Assembly (NCBI GenBank): GCA_900321145.1
Contig: ONVB01000274.1
Location: 1-5,652 of the forward strand
DNA length: 5,652 nucleotides
From: an uncultured Eubacteriales bacterium
GTDB lineage: Bacteria > Bacillota > Clostridia > Lachnospirales > Lachnospiraceae
Direction of reading: 5' to 3'
Shown here: positions 1 through 5,652 of the stretch, piece by piece
How the letters are laid out: each line of letters starts with the position of its first letter
Position numbering within the stretch: position 1 is the stretch's first letter
Notes under the pieces: model-generated
The model's input: the letters and a program-made list of their open reading frames with translations, nothing else
The model's database searches: none
Told to the model about the DNA's origin: nothing
Made by a program: the position numbers and the translations under genes

Positions 1-1543
1 GGAGAGCCGTACAGCCGCTCACGCCGAGCAGCATCATGATAAGCCTTCTCTTATATCTGAATATATTTCTGTAAGACACCTTGTTCAAGAACTTCATCCT
101 GTTCCATATGAACTTGACTCTCTCGAGCAGAACCCTCTTTCCTGTCTTTGGAGCCTTCGGGCGCATCAGTGTGGCTGCCTCGGAAAAGAGTGCCGTCCTG
201 CAGGACACATAGGTCACCCCGACCGAGCAAAGAAGCGCGATGAGAAGCGAACCCAAAGCAAGCTTAAGCTCCACAGCTATCTTAAGCTTCAGGGTGATAT
301 ACATAAGGCTGTAGGTAACCCAGATAACACCGGGTATGATAAGTATCCCTGCTATATACCCGAGGACCGCACCGAGACATGCGGCACTGCCCGAGTAAAA
401 GATATATTTCCCCATGATCCTCGCGTCGGAATAGCCGAGGGCTTTTAATGTACCGATCTGCATTCTCTGCTCTTCCACCATCCTGCTCATGGTCGTCATG
501 CACACCAGGGCCGCAACAAGCATAAAGAACACCGGAAATACTCTCGCAACCTGTCCGACTATCCTGGAATCGCTCTCAAAGCAGGAATAAGCTATATTCG
601 TATTTCTGTCGAAGACAAATACCTCCGGCGGATCCGGGATCTGAATATATTCGGCAAGAAGAAGCTGGACCGCATGCGAAAACTGCTCATCTACCTTAGC
701 TTTGATCCTGTCATAACGCTCATCGGCGATCTCCTTGGCACTGCCCTCCCACTGTTCGCTTACCTTGTCGATCAGTTCCTTGTATTCGTCCGAATATATC
801 TCAAGATCACTGTCAAGCTTCACGTATATCTCGGTGAAATAATCCATGTTAAAACCGCTCTGAGGGATATACATAAAGCCATCCACACTTCCGTTTCCTA
901 TGGAGGTGCTTCCCCGCTCGAAATTAAAGTAGTACACCGAATCGACAAAGCCCACGACCTCATACTCATCATAAGCAAAGCCGTCCTTCGTTTCCTCCTT
1001 GTTCTCGCCGGATACCCTGATCTTCTCTCCGATCTCCGGTCTGTGGTTCATACGCGCGTCCACCACACACTCATTGCCCGAAGCCGGCATCCTTCCCTTG
1101 AGCAGCCTGAGCTTGTTGATATCATCAAGCAGAGTGTGGCACTTAAACACAAGCTCGTTCTTGTCGGCACCCTCATTGGGATTCTCGTTTTCAACCACAT
1201 CAGTTCCGTCATCCGGCCCGATGCCCGGCGTATCCTCATCGCCCACGCTTCCGCTGATAAATACAGCATCTAAGGAATCCGAGCCGCTTATGGCTCTGAT
1301 TCCTTCCAGCGTCCGGAACTTCTCCACATCCTCCGCCTCCCAGCCTATGGTAGACACCAGCCTCAGGTCAAAAAGCTGATTATCCTTAACGAAGTCGTTC
1401 ATAGTCCTCACCATAGCCGGAGTTGTACTTTTCACACCGCAAAAAAAGCCCACACCGAGCGCTATGATACCGAAAATAGCCAGGAATCTTCCGAGGCTTC
1501 CGCGTATTTCCCTAAGGGTTGTGCGTCTTAGCATGGACTTCAT
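1..1543 (-). CDS. FtsX/MacB-type ABC transporter permease, N-terminal half (cut by left edge)
   Basis: Membrane subunit of an ABC complex of the FtsX/LolCE/MacB superfamily, which usually moves lipids or peptides or transmits ATPase motion across the membrane rather than importing small solutes. The 514 visible residues contain a basic N-terminus, a first membrane segment (about 19-37), a large extracytoplasmic domain (about 38-330), a second segment (about 332-352), the hallmark cytoplasmic loop MVEEQRMQIGTLKALGYS (355-372), and two more segments (about 381-405 and 427-447). A basic cytoplasmic stretch (460-500) then leads into a new hydrophobic segment at 501-514, as at the start of the second half of a double-FtsX permease of about 1,000 residues. 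The ATG lies 12 nt after the ATPase stop with a weak GTGAAG-type ribosome site; a GTG three codons upstream and an ATG at codon 4 are alternatives. The outer domain has an acidic insert (101-130) and a short linker before the second segment. Substrate unknown. Confidence 0.9.
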   Translation of the reverse strand, partial: MKSMLRRTTLREIRGSLGRFLAIFGIIALGVGFFCGVKSTTPAMVRTMNDFVKDNQLFDLRLVSTIGWEAEDVEKFRTLEGIRAISGSDSLDAVFISGSVGDEDTPGIGPDDGTDVVENENPNEGADKNELVFKCHTLLDDINKLRLLKGRMPASGNECVVDARMNHRPEIGEKIRVSGENKEETKDGFAYDEYEVVGFVDSVYYFNFERGSTSIGNGSVDGFMYIPQSGFNMDYFTEIYVKLDSDLEIYSDEYKELIDKVSEQWEGSAKEIADERYDRIKAKVDEQFSHAVQLLLAEYIQIPDPPEVFVFDRNTNIAYSCFESDSRIVGQVARVFPVFFMLVAALVCMTTMSRMVEEQRMQIGTLKALGYSDARIMGKYIFYSGSAACLGAVLGYIAGILIIPGVIWVTYSLMYITLKLKIAVELKLALGSLLIALLCSVGVTYVSCRTALFSEAATLMRPKAPKTGKRVLLERVKFIWNRMKFLNKVSYRNIFRYKRRLIMMLLGVSGCTAL

Positions 1544-1555
1544 AATCTTCACTTA

Positions 1556-2257
1556 TTACCACTCTATTTCTTCTATATCGGTTACTTTGTCATTGGTTCT
1601 CATATCCTCTATCAGGCCGCTCTTCACTGTTATAACCCTGTCAGCCATGGCTGTTATCGCCGAGTTATGAGTGATAACAATAACAGTCTTTCCGAATACC
1701 CTGCAGGCATCCGAAAGCAGTTTTAACACCTGCTTGCCCGTGTTGTAATCAAGTGCTCCGGTAGGTTCATCACACAAAAGGAGCTTCGGATTCTTGGCTA
1801 TGGCTCTCGCTATCGCCACTCTCTGCTGCTCTCCCCCGGAAAGCTGCGCAGGGAAATTGTTCATCCTGCCGTAGAGCCCGACCTGTTCGAGAACCTTATC
1901 GGCCGGAAATGGATCCGGGCATATCTGCGCCGCAAGCTCTACATTTTCGAGAGCCGTGAGATTACCCACCAGGTTGTAAAACTGAAATACAAATCCTACA
2001 TCAAGCCTTCTGTAGGTGGTGAGCTCCTTCCTGTTCAAGGAAGATATGTCCCGCCCGTCAAGCATAACCCTGCCTGTCGTAAGAGTATCCATTCCGCCGA
2101 GTATGTTCAGAATGGTTGTCTTTCCGGCGCCGGACGCACCGACCACCACGCAAAACTCGCCTTTTTCCACAACAAAGCTCGCGCCCTTCAATGCATCCAC
2201 GGAAACCTCTCCGCTCTTGTAGGTCTTTGTTACATTTTCAAACTCAACATAACTCAT
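1556..2257 (-). CDS. ABC transporter ATP-binding protein, LolD/MacB family
   Basis: Cytoplasmic ATPase of 233 residues, a normal full length for the LolD/MacB/SalX-type family (COG1136). All nucleotide-binding motifs are intact: aromatic A-loop Tyr13, Walker A GASGAGKTT (40-48), Q-loop Gln92 in the context FVFQFYNLV, ABC signature LSGGEQQR (139-146), Walker B LLLCDE with catalytic Glu164, D-loop ALD (168-170), and switch His197 in VITHN. The FQ-F-NL-L-N-T--EN-E pattern after the Q-loop is typical of partners of FtsX-like permeases, and such a permease follows 12 nt downstream, so the two very probably form one complex. The gene starts 12 nt after the citrate synthase stop, and its AGGA ribosome site overlaps that stop codon, which suggests coupled translation. 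The substrate cannot be told from the ATPase. I see no regulator or two-component gene beside it in this window, unlike many bacitracin-resistance (BceAB-like) loci. Confidence 0.95.
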   Translation of the reverse strand: MSYVEFENVTKTYKSGEVSVDALKGASFVVEKGEFCVVVGASGAGKTTILNILGGMDTLTTGRVMLDGRDISSLNRKELTTYRRLDVGFVFQFYNLVGNLTALENVELAAQICPDPFPADKVLEQVGLYGRMNNFPAQLSGGEQQRVAIARAIAKNPKLLLCDEPTGALDYNTGKQVLKLLSDACRVFGKTVIVITHNSAITAMADRVITVKSGLIEDMRTNDKVTDIEEIEW

Positions 2258-2267
2258 CCGAAGCTTA

Positions 2268-2271
2268 TCCT
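2268..2271 (-). promoter_or_regulatory. Ribosome binding site of the ABC ATPase, overlapping the citrate synthase stop
   Basis: On the minus strand AGGA lies 10 nt before the ATG at 2257 and shares two bases with the citrate synthase stop codon TAG (2270-2272). Ribosomes ending on citrate synthase would stop on top of this site, so translation of the two genes may be coupled. The coupling itself is inferred. Confidence 0.6.
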
Positions 2272-3598
2272 AATCATCTATCTCTTTCATCACGCTCATA
2301 TATGCAGGTCTGATTATCTTGTCCATACATACGAGCTCCTCCATACGGTGCGCACTCCAGCCGGCAATCCTCGCTATGGCGAACATCGCGGTGTAAAGCT
2401 CCATGGGTATACCGAGCATATCATACACAAAACCGCTGTAGAAGTCGACATTCGGACTTACGCCCTTATATATCTTTCTCTTCTCGGCGATAAGCTCGGG
2501 AGCGATAGTCTCTATATTCTTGTAAAGCTCTAAATCCTTATCCCTCTTCTTTGCAACCGCAAGTCTTTCCACATAGGACTTGAACACCCTCTCTCTCGGA
2601 TCCGACAGCGAGTAGATAGCGTGTCCCATGCCATATATAAGGCCCTTCTTGTCGAAGGTCTCCTTGTCGAGTATCATCCTCAGGTAATCCTTCAGGGCTG
2701 ACTTATCAGAGTAATTCGGGACGTGTTCCTTTATATCCTGTATCATCTCCATGACTTTGATGTTCGCTCCGCCGTGCTTCGGTCCCTTTAAGGACGACAT
2801 GGCCGCAGCAATGGTCGAAAATGTATCGGAGCCCGATGATGTAACAACTCTCGTGGTAAATGTAGAGTTATTTCCGCCGCCGTGTTCCATATGGAGTATC
2901 AGCGCCGTGTCAAGCACCTTTGCCTCGACCGCATCATACTCCTTGCCTGCCCTGAGCATCATAAGGAAGTTCTCGGCCGTTGATAGCTTCGGATCCGGGC
3001 GGTGTATATACATACTCTGGTCATTCTCATAGTGGTTATATGCATGATATGCATATACAGCAAGCATCGGGAACTCGGAAATAAGCTGCATGCACTGTCT
3101 GAGCGAATTTGTGGCACTCGCATCAGTCGCCTTCGGATCGTAGGAAGCAAGTGTAAGTATACTTCTGGTCATGGAATTCATGATATCCTTCGAGGGCGCT
3201 TTCATGATGACATCCCTTGTAAAATTCGTAGGAAGAGTTCTGCACAACGCAAGATATTCATTGAATAAGGCAAGCTCATCGGTATCCGGCATCTCACCCA
3301 TCAAAAGAAGATATGCTATCTTCTCGAACCCAAGCTCATCCTTGCCGAGACTGTTGATCAGGTTCTCTACACGATAGCCCCTGTACCAAAGCTCACCGTC
3401 ACACGGAACACTCACTCCATCAACTACCTTACTGGAAATGATCTTGGATATATTCGTAAGTCCGGTAAGAACTCCCTTGCCGTTCTTATCGCGGAGTCCC
3501 TTATTTACATTGTACTCCTCGTAAAGCTTGGCATCGATCTTATCGTTCTTTCTTAATATGGTTTCCTGTTTTCTTATGTAATTATAGCTGTTGTGCAT
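2270..3598 (-). CDS. gltA: Citrate synthase (Si-type)
   Basis: Condenses acetyl-CoA with oxaloacetate to give citrate in the cytoplasm; in a fermentative Clostridium relative it probably feeds the oxidative branch to 2-oxoglutarate and glutamate (inference). The 442 residues cover the whole family fold. The catalytic triad is visible: His275 in KGPKHGGAN, His326 in GMGHAIY and Asp385 in SPNVDFYSGF. Oxaloacetate/citrate-binding arginines are Arg335 (DPRE), Arg410 (AIAR) and Arg430 (IIRP); their spacings (His+9, Asp+25, Arg+20) match the E. coli and pig enzymes as I know them. The conserved HMEHGGGNNS block is at 236-245. The gap between the two histidines is 51 residues, about 10 longer than in E. 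coli. A strong GGAGG lies 9 nt before the ATG. The gene follows DUF4230 by 72 nt and is nearly joined to an ABC ATPase downstream. No aconitase or isocitrate dehydrogenase gene is in view. 2-Methylcitrate synthase activity cannot be excluded. It is not Re-citrate synthase, which has an unrelated fold. Confidence 0.96.
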   Translation of the reverse strand: MHNSYNYIRKQETILRKNDKIDAKLYEEYNVNKGLRDKNGKGVLTGLTNISKIISSKVVDGVSVPCDGELWYRGYRVENLINSLGKDELGFEKIAYLLLMGEMPDTDELALFNEYLALCRTLPTNFTRDVIMKAPSKDIMNSMTRSILTLASYDPKATDASATNSLRQCMQLISEFPMLAVYAYHAYNHYENDQSMYIHRPDPKLSTAENFLMMLRAGKEYDAVEAKVLDTALILHMEHGGGNNSTFTTRVVTSSGSDTFSTIAAAMSSLKGPKHGGANIKVMEMIQDIKEHVPNYSDKSALKDYLRMILDKETFDKKGLIYGMGHAIYSLSDPRERVFKSYVERLAVAKKRDKDLELYKNIETIAPELIAEKRKIYKGVSPNVDFYSGFVYDMLGIPMELYTAMFAIARIAGWSAHRMEELVCMDKIIRPAYMSVMKEIDD

Positions 3599-3607
3599 TT
3601 TGCTGTT

Positions 3608-3612
3608 CCTCC
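3608..3612 (-). promoter_or_regulatory. Ribosome binding site of citrate synthase
   Basis: A full GGAGG on the minus strand lies 9 nt before the ATG at 3598 and fixes this start. The 72-nt gap upstream also holds an AT-rich stretch (about 3613-3630) that could contain a -10 box, but no matching -35 is convincing. Confidence 0.8.
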
Positions 3613-3670
3613 GAATATATTTTTAATATCCTTCACTCCCCGTTGCTTCGAAAGCCGCTCTCACTCGATG

Positions 3671-4300
3671 TCAGTCCCCAGTAGTATTCAGCTTTTTGCT
3701 TTTAGTTATCTTAAGCTCCCTGTCTCCTATAACCTCTCTTAATATGGCAGTATATATCTCTTCTATCTGCTTGTCGGCCTCAGCCTTGAGCGCCATCTTG
3801 TTGATCATGGCCAGCGCATCATTTTCCGCTTCCTTGACCGCATCTATCGTATCCTCGTTGGTGTTCCAGTTAAAGAGCGACATCTTTCTGTCATAGAATA
3901 CTATACTGTTCGGGTCCACATACACACTCTGAATGTCCGCCTCAGGAACCGTAACGTTTACCTCGTCGTCTTCAACTTCAATCTCGACATCGTTTACATC
4001 TATTCCGGCTTTGATCTGCGCCGAATAACGCATGGTAAAGCCCTTCTCGGTGATAAACGGGATATCACCCTCTGTTATGGTAAGTATGCCACTGTAATCA
4101 ACCTGAGCGGATGTAAGGTCACTGACCGCCTGAAGCTTCTCTCCGAGCATGGTCGAAGTTATCTTCGGCTCGTGCTGCTTGACGATCCAGCTCTTTATCA
4201 AAAATCCTCCGGCAGCGCAGAATATCATAAGCAATATGATCACATATCTCTCTGCTGAGGGAAAAAGCTTCTTTTTTGAGGGTTTCTTTTCTTCTTCCAT
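3671..4300 (-). CDS. Membrane-anchored DUF4230 domain protein
   Basis: Function unknown. From the chosen ATG the protein has 209 residues: a lysine-rich cytoplasmic N-terminus (1-18), one membrane segment (about 19-36, rich in I, L, F, A and G), and an extracytoplasmic domain to the end, so it is most likely a single-pass anchored protein with the C-terminus outside. The outer part has the DUF4230 pattern: an early LQAVSDLTSAQVDYSG stretch (56-71), a repeated beta-rich region with KAGIDVNDVEIEVEDDEVNV (97-116), the V-V-VPEADIQSV-VDPNS turn (114-132), then a helical charged C-terminal half (150-190). The longer reading frame from 4330 would translate the ribosome site as RGGGR; the strong GGGGAGG just before 4300 shows that the inner ATG is the start. 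It lies 39 nt after pgsA and 72 nt before citrate synthase, in the same direction. The membrane anchor would fit a link to the envelope, but the neighbours do not reveal a role. The family assignment is by pattern recall, not a search. Confidence 0.85.
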   Translation of the reverse strand: MEEEKKPSKKKLFPSAERYVIILLMIFCAAGGFLIKSWIVKQHEPKITSTMLGEKLQAVSDLTSAQVDYSGILTITEGDIPFITEKGFTMRYSAQIKAGIDVNDVEIEVEDDEVNVTVPEADIQSVYVDPNSIVFYDRKMSLFNWNTNEDTIDAVKEAENDALAMINKMALKAEADKQIEEIYTAILREVIGDRELKITKSKKLNTTGD

Positions 4301-4304
4301 ACGG

Positions 4305-4314
4305 CCACCTCCCC
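4305..4314 (-). promoter_or_regulatory. Ribosome binding site that decides the DUF4230 gene start
   Basis: The minus strand reads GGGGAGGTGG, ending 4 nt before the ATG at 4300; the GGAGG core (4308-4312) is 7 nt from it. It lies inside the longer reading frame that starts at 4330, so the longer start is unlikely; no comparable site precedes 4330. Confidence 0.8.
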
Positions 4315-4339
4315 TTATATTTATTTTCAAATGATTATT

Positions 4340-4879
4340 TTATTTATTGAGCGACAGAACGCTCTTATTTTTCCAGATATAATCAATAAGCGAAACTACA
4401 GTCAGAATTAAAGATGCATATATAAGTATCTGCTCTATGACATTGATAAAATCAACATCAAGATCTGCCACAAGAAATCCTATCATGACCATCTGCACCG
4501 TAGTTTTGATCTTGCCCCACCAGCTTGCGGCTATTACTACACCGTTATCAGAGGCAACAAGCCTGAAACCGCTTATGATAAACTCCCTTGCGATGATCAC
4601 GATCACAACCCATGCAGGTATCCTGTCAAGCTCGATAAGAGCGATCATAGCCGAGCAAACCAAAAGCTTGTCGGCAAGCGGATCCATAAACTTGCCGAAA
4701 TCAGTGATAAGATTATACTTTCTTGCTATCTTACCGTCAAAAAGATCGGTTATGCTCGCAGCTATAAATACTGCAAGCGCAATCCAGTTTCCGGCAGGTA
4801 TTCCGGGTATCATAAGGATAACCAAAAATACCGGTACCATCAATACTCTTAAAATTGTCAGTTTATTTGGTAAATTCAT
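4340..4879 (-). CDS. pgsA: CDP-diacylglycerol--glycerol-3-phosphate 3-phosphatidyltransferase
   Basis: Integral membrane enzyme that makes phosphatidylglycerophosphate from CDP-diacylglycerol and glycerol-3-phosphate, the first committed step to phosphatidylglycerol and cardiolipin. From the chosen ATG it has 179 residues, normal for PgsA, with about six hydrophobic segments. The CDP-alcohol phosphotransferase signature is perfect: D45-x2-D48-G49-x2-A52-R53-x8-G62-x3-D66-x3-D70, the aspartates binding the metal and the last serving as catalytic base. The N-terminus MNLPNKLTILR and the REFIISGFR stretch (98-106) are typical of PgsA rather than phosphatidylserine synthase or cardiolipin synthase. 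Upstream ATGs at 4909 and 4894 would add 10 or 5 residues (MSGHRMEFCK), but GGAG 9 nt before 4879 and the typical family N-terminus favour the inner start. It follows rimO by 56 nt, a common clostridial pairing, and is likely cotranscribed with it. Confidence 0.95.
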   Translation of the reverse strand: MNLPNKLTILRVLMVPVFLVILMIPGIPAGNWIALAVFIAASITDLFDGKIARKYNLITDFGKFMDPLADKLLVCSAMIALIELDRIPAWVVIVIIAREFIISGFRLVASDNGVVIAASWWGKIKTTVQMVMIGFLVADLDVDFINVIEQILIYASLILTVVSLIDYIWKNKSVLSLNK

Positions 4880-4888
4880 CTTACAAAA

Positions 4889-4892
4889 CTCC
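4889..4892 (-). promoter_or_regulatory. Ribosome binding site that decides the pgsA start
   Basis: GGAG on the minus strand lies 9 nt before the ATG at 4879. By contrast, the AGGA before the ATG at 4909 is only about 1 nt from that codon, too close to work well. This supports the shorter PgsA. Confidence 0.6.
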
Positions 4893-4896
4893 ATTC

Positions 4897-4923
4897 GGTG
4901 CCCCGACATTTCCTTTAGGCACC
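4897..4923 (-). repeat. Small inverted repeat in the rimO-pgsA gap
   Basis: GGTGCC and GGCACC (6 bp, extendable by G-U pairs to about 8) flank a 15-nt loop carrying AAAGGAAATG. It sits between the rimO stop and the pgsA start. It is not followed by a T-run on the minus strand, so it does not look like an intrinsic terminator. It could shape the mRNA leader of pgsA, or be chance. Confidence 0.35.
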
Positions 4924-4935
4924 AGGATAATATCT

Positions 4936-5652
4936 CTACGACTCCGTGTAGCCTATAAAATCACCGACAAGGTCATACTCCGCAGCATCGGTTATATGCA
5001 CATCTACCAGGGATCCTGACATAAGCTCCCTGTCGGAATTCACAAATACAAGACCGTCCACACCCGGAGCATCACGGTAGCTTCTTGCCACATACACATT
5101 CTCATCAGGCTCATATCCCTCTATGATACACGGCAAAGTCTGTCCGGTCAAGGTCTCATTTTTATCCATGGATATTTCCTGCTGAAGCTCCATGATATCC
5201 TTCAGGTACTGCTCGGCTTTTTCCGACGGCACCTGATCCGTCATAACCGCAGCGGGCGTTCCATCCTCTGCTGAGTATGTAAAAACTCCGAGTCTGTCGA
5301 ATTCCATGTCGTCTATAAAGCCCATAAGAGCTTCATGATCCTCATCTGTCTCACCGGGAAAACCGGCGATAAGTGTGGTTCGGATCGCGATGTCGGGGGC
5401 TGCCTCCCTTAGCTTTCCGATCACCTTCTTGATCGACTCTTTATCAGTCTTCCTTCCCATACGCTTAAGGATTGCATCCTCGGAATGCTGTATGGGCATA
5501 TCTATATAGTGCAAAAGCTTCTTTTCATGCTTAAAGCAGTCGATCAGACCGTCATATATCTCCTCGGGATAACAGTACATAAGCCTGATCCACTCTATGC
5601 CATCTATAGCTGCCAAAGCCTGTATCAGAGTATGAAGCCGCTTCTCCCCGTA
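4936..5652 (-). CDS. rimO: Ribosomal protein S12 methylthiotransferase RimO, C-terminal part (cut by right edge)
   Basis: Radical SAM enzyme that adds a methylthio group to a conserved aspartate of ribosomal protein S12. The 238 visible residues are a little over half of a protein that is usually about 440 long; the frame is open to the right edge, starting with YGEKRLHTL. The N-terminal UPF0004 domain and the CxxxCxxC cluster motif are therefore out of view. Visible are the radical SAM barrel pieces RLMYCYPEEI (23-32), PIQHSE (53-58), KRMGR (63-67), RTTLIAGFPGETDEDH (91-106) and FTYSAEDGTPAA (124-135), then a C-terminal TRAM domain (about 165-238) that includes ARSYRDAPGVDG (189-200). The YS-E-GTPAA and RS--DAP--DG motifs separate RimO from the tRNA enzymes MiaB and MtaB. 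A TTG at 5616 is an internal leucine codon, not a start. pgsA follows in the same direction. Confidence 0.95.
   Translation of the reverse strand, partial: YGEKRLHTLIQALAAIDGIEWIRLMYCYPEEIYDGLIDCFKHEKKLLHYIDMPIQHSEDAILKRMGRKTDKESIKKVIGKLREAAPDIAIRTTLIAGFPGETDEDHEALMGFIDDMEFDRLGVFTYSAEDGTPAAVMTDQVPSEKAEQYLKDIMELQQEISMDKNETLTGQTLPCIIEGYEPDENVYVARSYRDAPGVDGLVFVNSDRELMSGSLVDVHITDAAEYDLVGDFIGYTES

Noticed and set aside
282..503. Minus-strand 73-codon frame within the permease
   Set aside because: It overlaps the FtsX hallmark loop and membrane segments in another frame; not a separate gene and not evidence of a frameshift, since the main frame is open throughout.
674..1273. Plus-strand open frame of 199 codons
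   Set aside because: It lies antisense to the intact permease frame, matches no family I know, has no convincing ribosome site, and is best explained as a shadow of the real gene. The permease reads without stops through the whole region.
1556..2257. Bacitracin-type (BceA) detoxification ATPase
   Set aside because: The motifs are generic for the LolD/MacB group, and no BceRS-like two-component genes are visible; the permease has a first-half layout of the double-FtsX type, not the BceB layout.
3645..3655. GCTTCGAAAGC near-palindrome before citrate synthase as operator or terminator
   Set aside because: The stem is only 4 bp and no T-run follows; probably chance.
3599..3670. Possible promoter for citrate synthase (TATTAA box in an AT-rich stretch)
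   Set aside because: The best -35 at 18 nt is TTCGAA, only three of six matches; too weak to annotate.
4925..4935. TATTAT as a -10 box for a pgsA promoter
   Set aside because: No acceptable -35 hexamer is found at 16-19 nt upstream on the minus strand.
4437..4958. Plus-strand open frame of 173 codons
   Set aside because: It is antisense to pgsA, whose catalytic motif is perfect, and runs into the end of rimO; a shadow frame.
5614..5616. TTG as a possible start of the RimO fragment
   Set aside because: The frame continues upstream to the window edge with family-like residues (YGEKRLHTLIQALAAI), so the gene is cut by the edge, not started here.

Overview
The window looks like chromosomal DNA of an anaerobic, Gram-positive Clostridia member, most likely Lachnospiraceae. 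I infer this from the style of the proteins (a citrate synthase with an HMEHGGGNNS motif, a DUF4230 protein, an FtsX-type permease of the kind common in that family), from strong GGAGG-type ribosome binding sites, from frequent ATA, AGA and AGG codons, and from moderate G+C. No rRNA or marker gene is present, so the family assignment is an inference.

All six genes lie on the minus strand and read from the right edge to the left edge. They are: the C-terminal part of rimO (ribosomal protein S12 methylthiotransferase, cut by the right edge), pgsA (phosphatidylglycerophosphate synthase), a membrane-anchored DUF4230 protein of unknown function, a Si-type citrate synthase, the ATP-binding subunit of a LolD/MacB-type ABC transporter, and the first half of its FtsX-like permease (cut by the left edge). 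Using the starts preferred here, the gaps are about 56, 39, 72, 12 and 12 nt. I see no convincing intrinsic terminator between any two genes, so the window could be one long transcript, although the 72-nt gap before citrate synthase leaves room for a promoter I cannot identify.

The right part is housekeeping: rimO next to pgsA is a familiar order in Clostridia, covering ribosome modification and anionic phospholipid synthesis. The DUF4230 gene is the least understood. Citrate synthase supplies citrate, probably for the oxidative branch toward 2-oxoglutarate and glutamate. It is followed very tightly by the ABC pair; the ATPase ribosome binding site overlaps the citrate synthase stop codon, which suggests coupled translation but not a shared function. 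The ATPase and permease clearly form one transporter or mechanotransmission complex.

There is no stretch over 300 bases without a gene, and I see no tRNA, rRNA, CRISPR array, insertion sequence or phage gene. I found no clear evidence of a new defence or mobile system. The points most worth checking are the shortened linker and acidic insert in the permease, the citrate synthase/ABC coupling, the DUF4230 gene, and two gene starts that should be moved inward.
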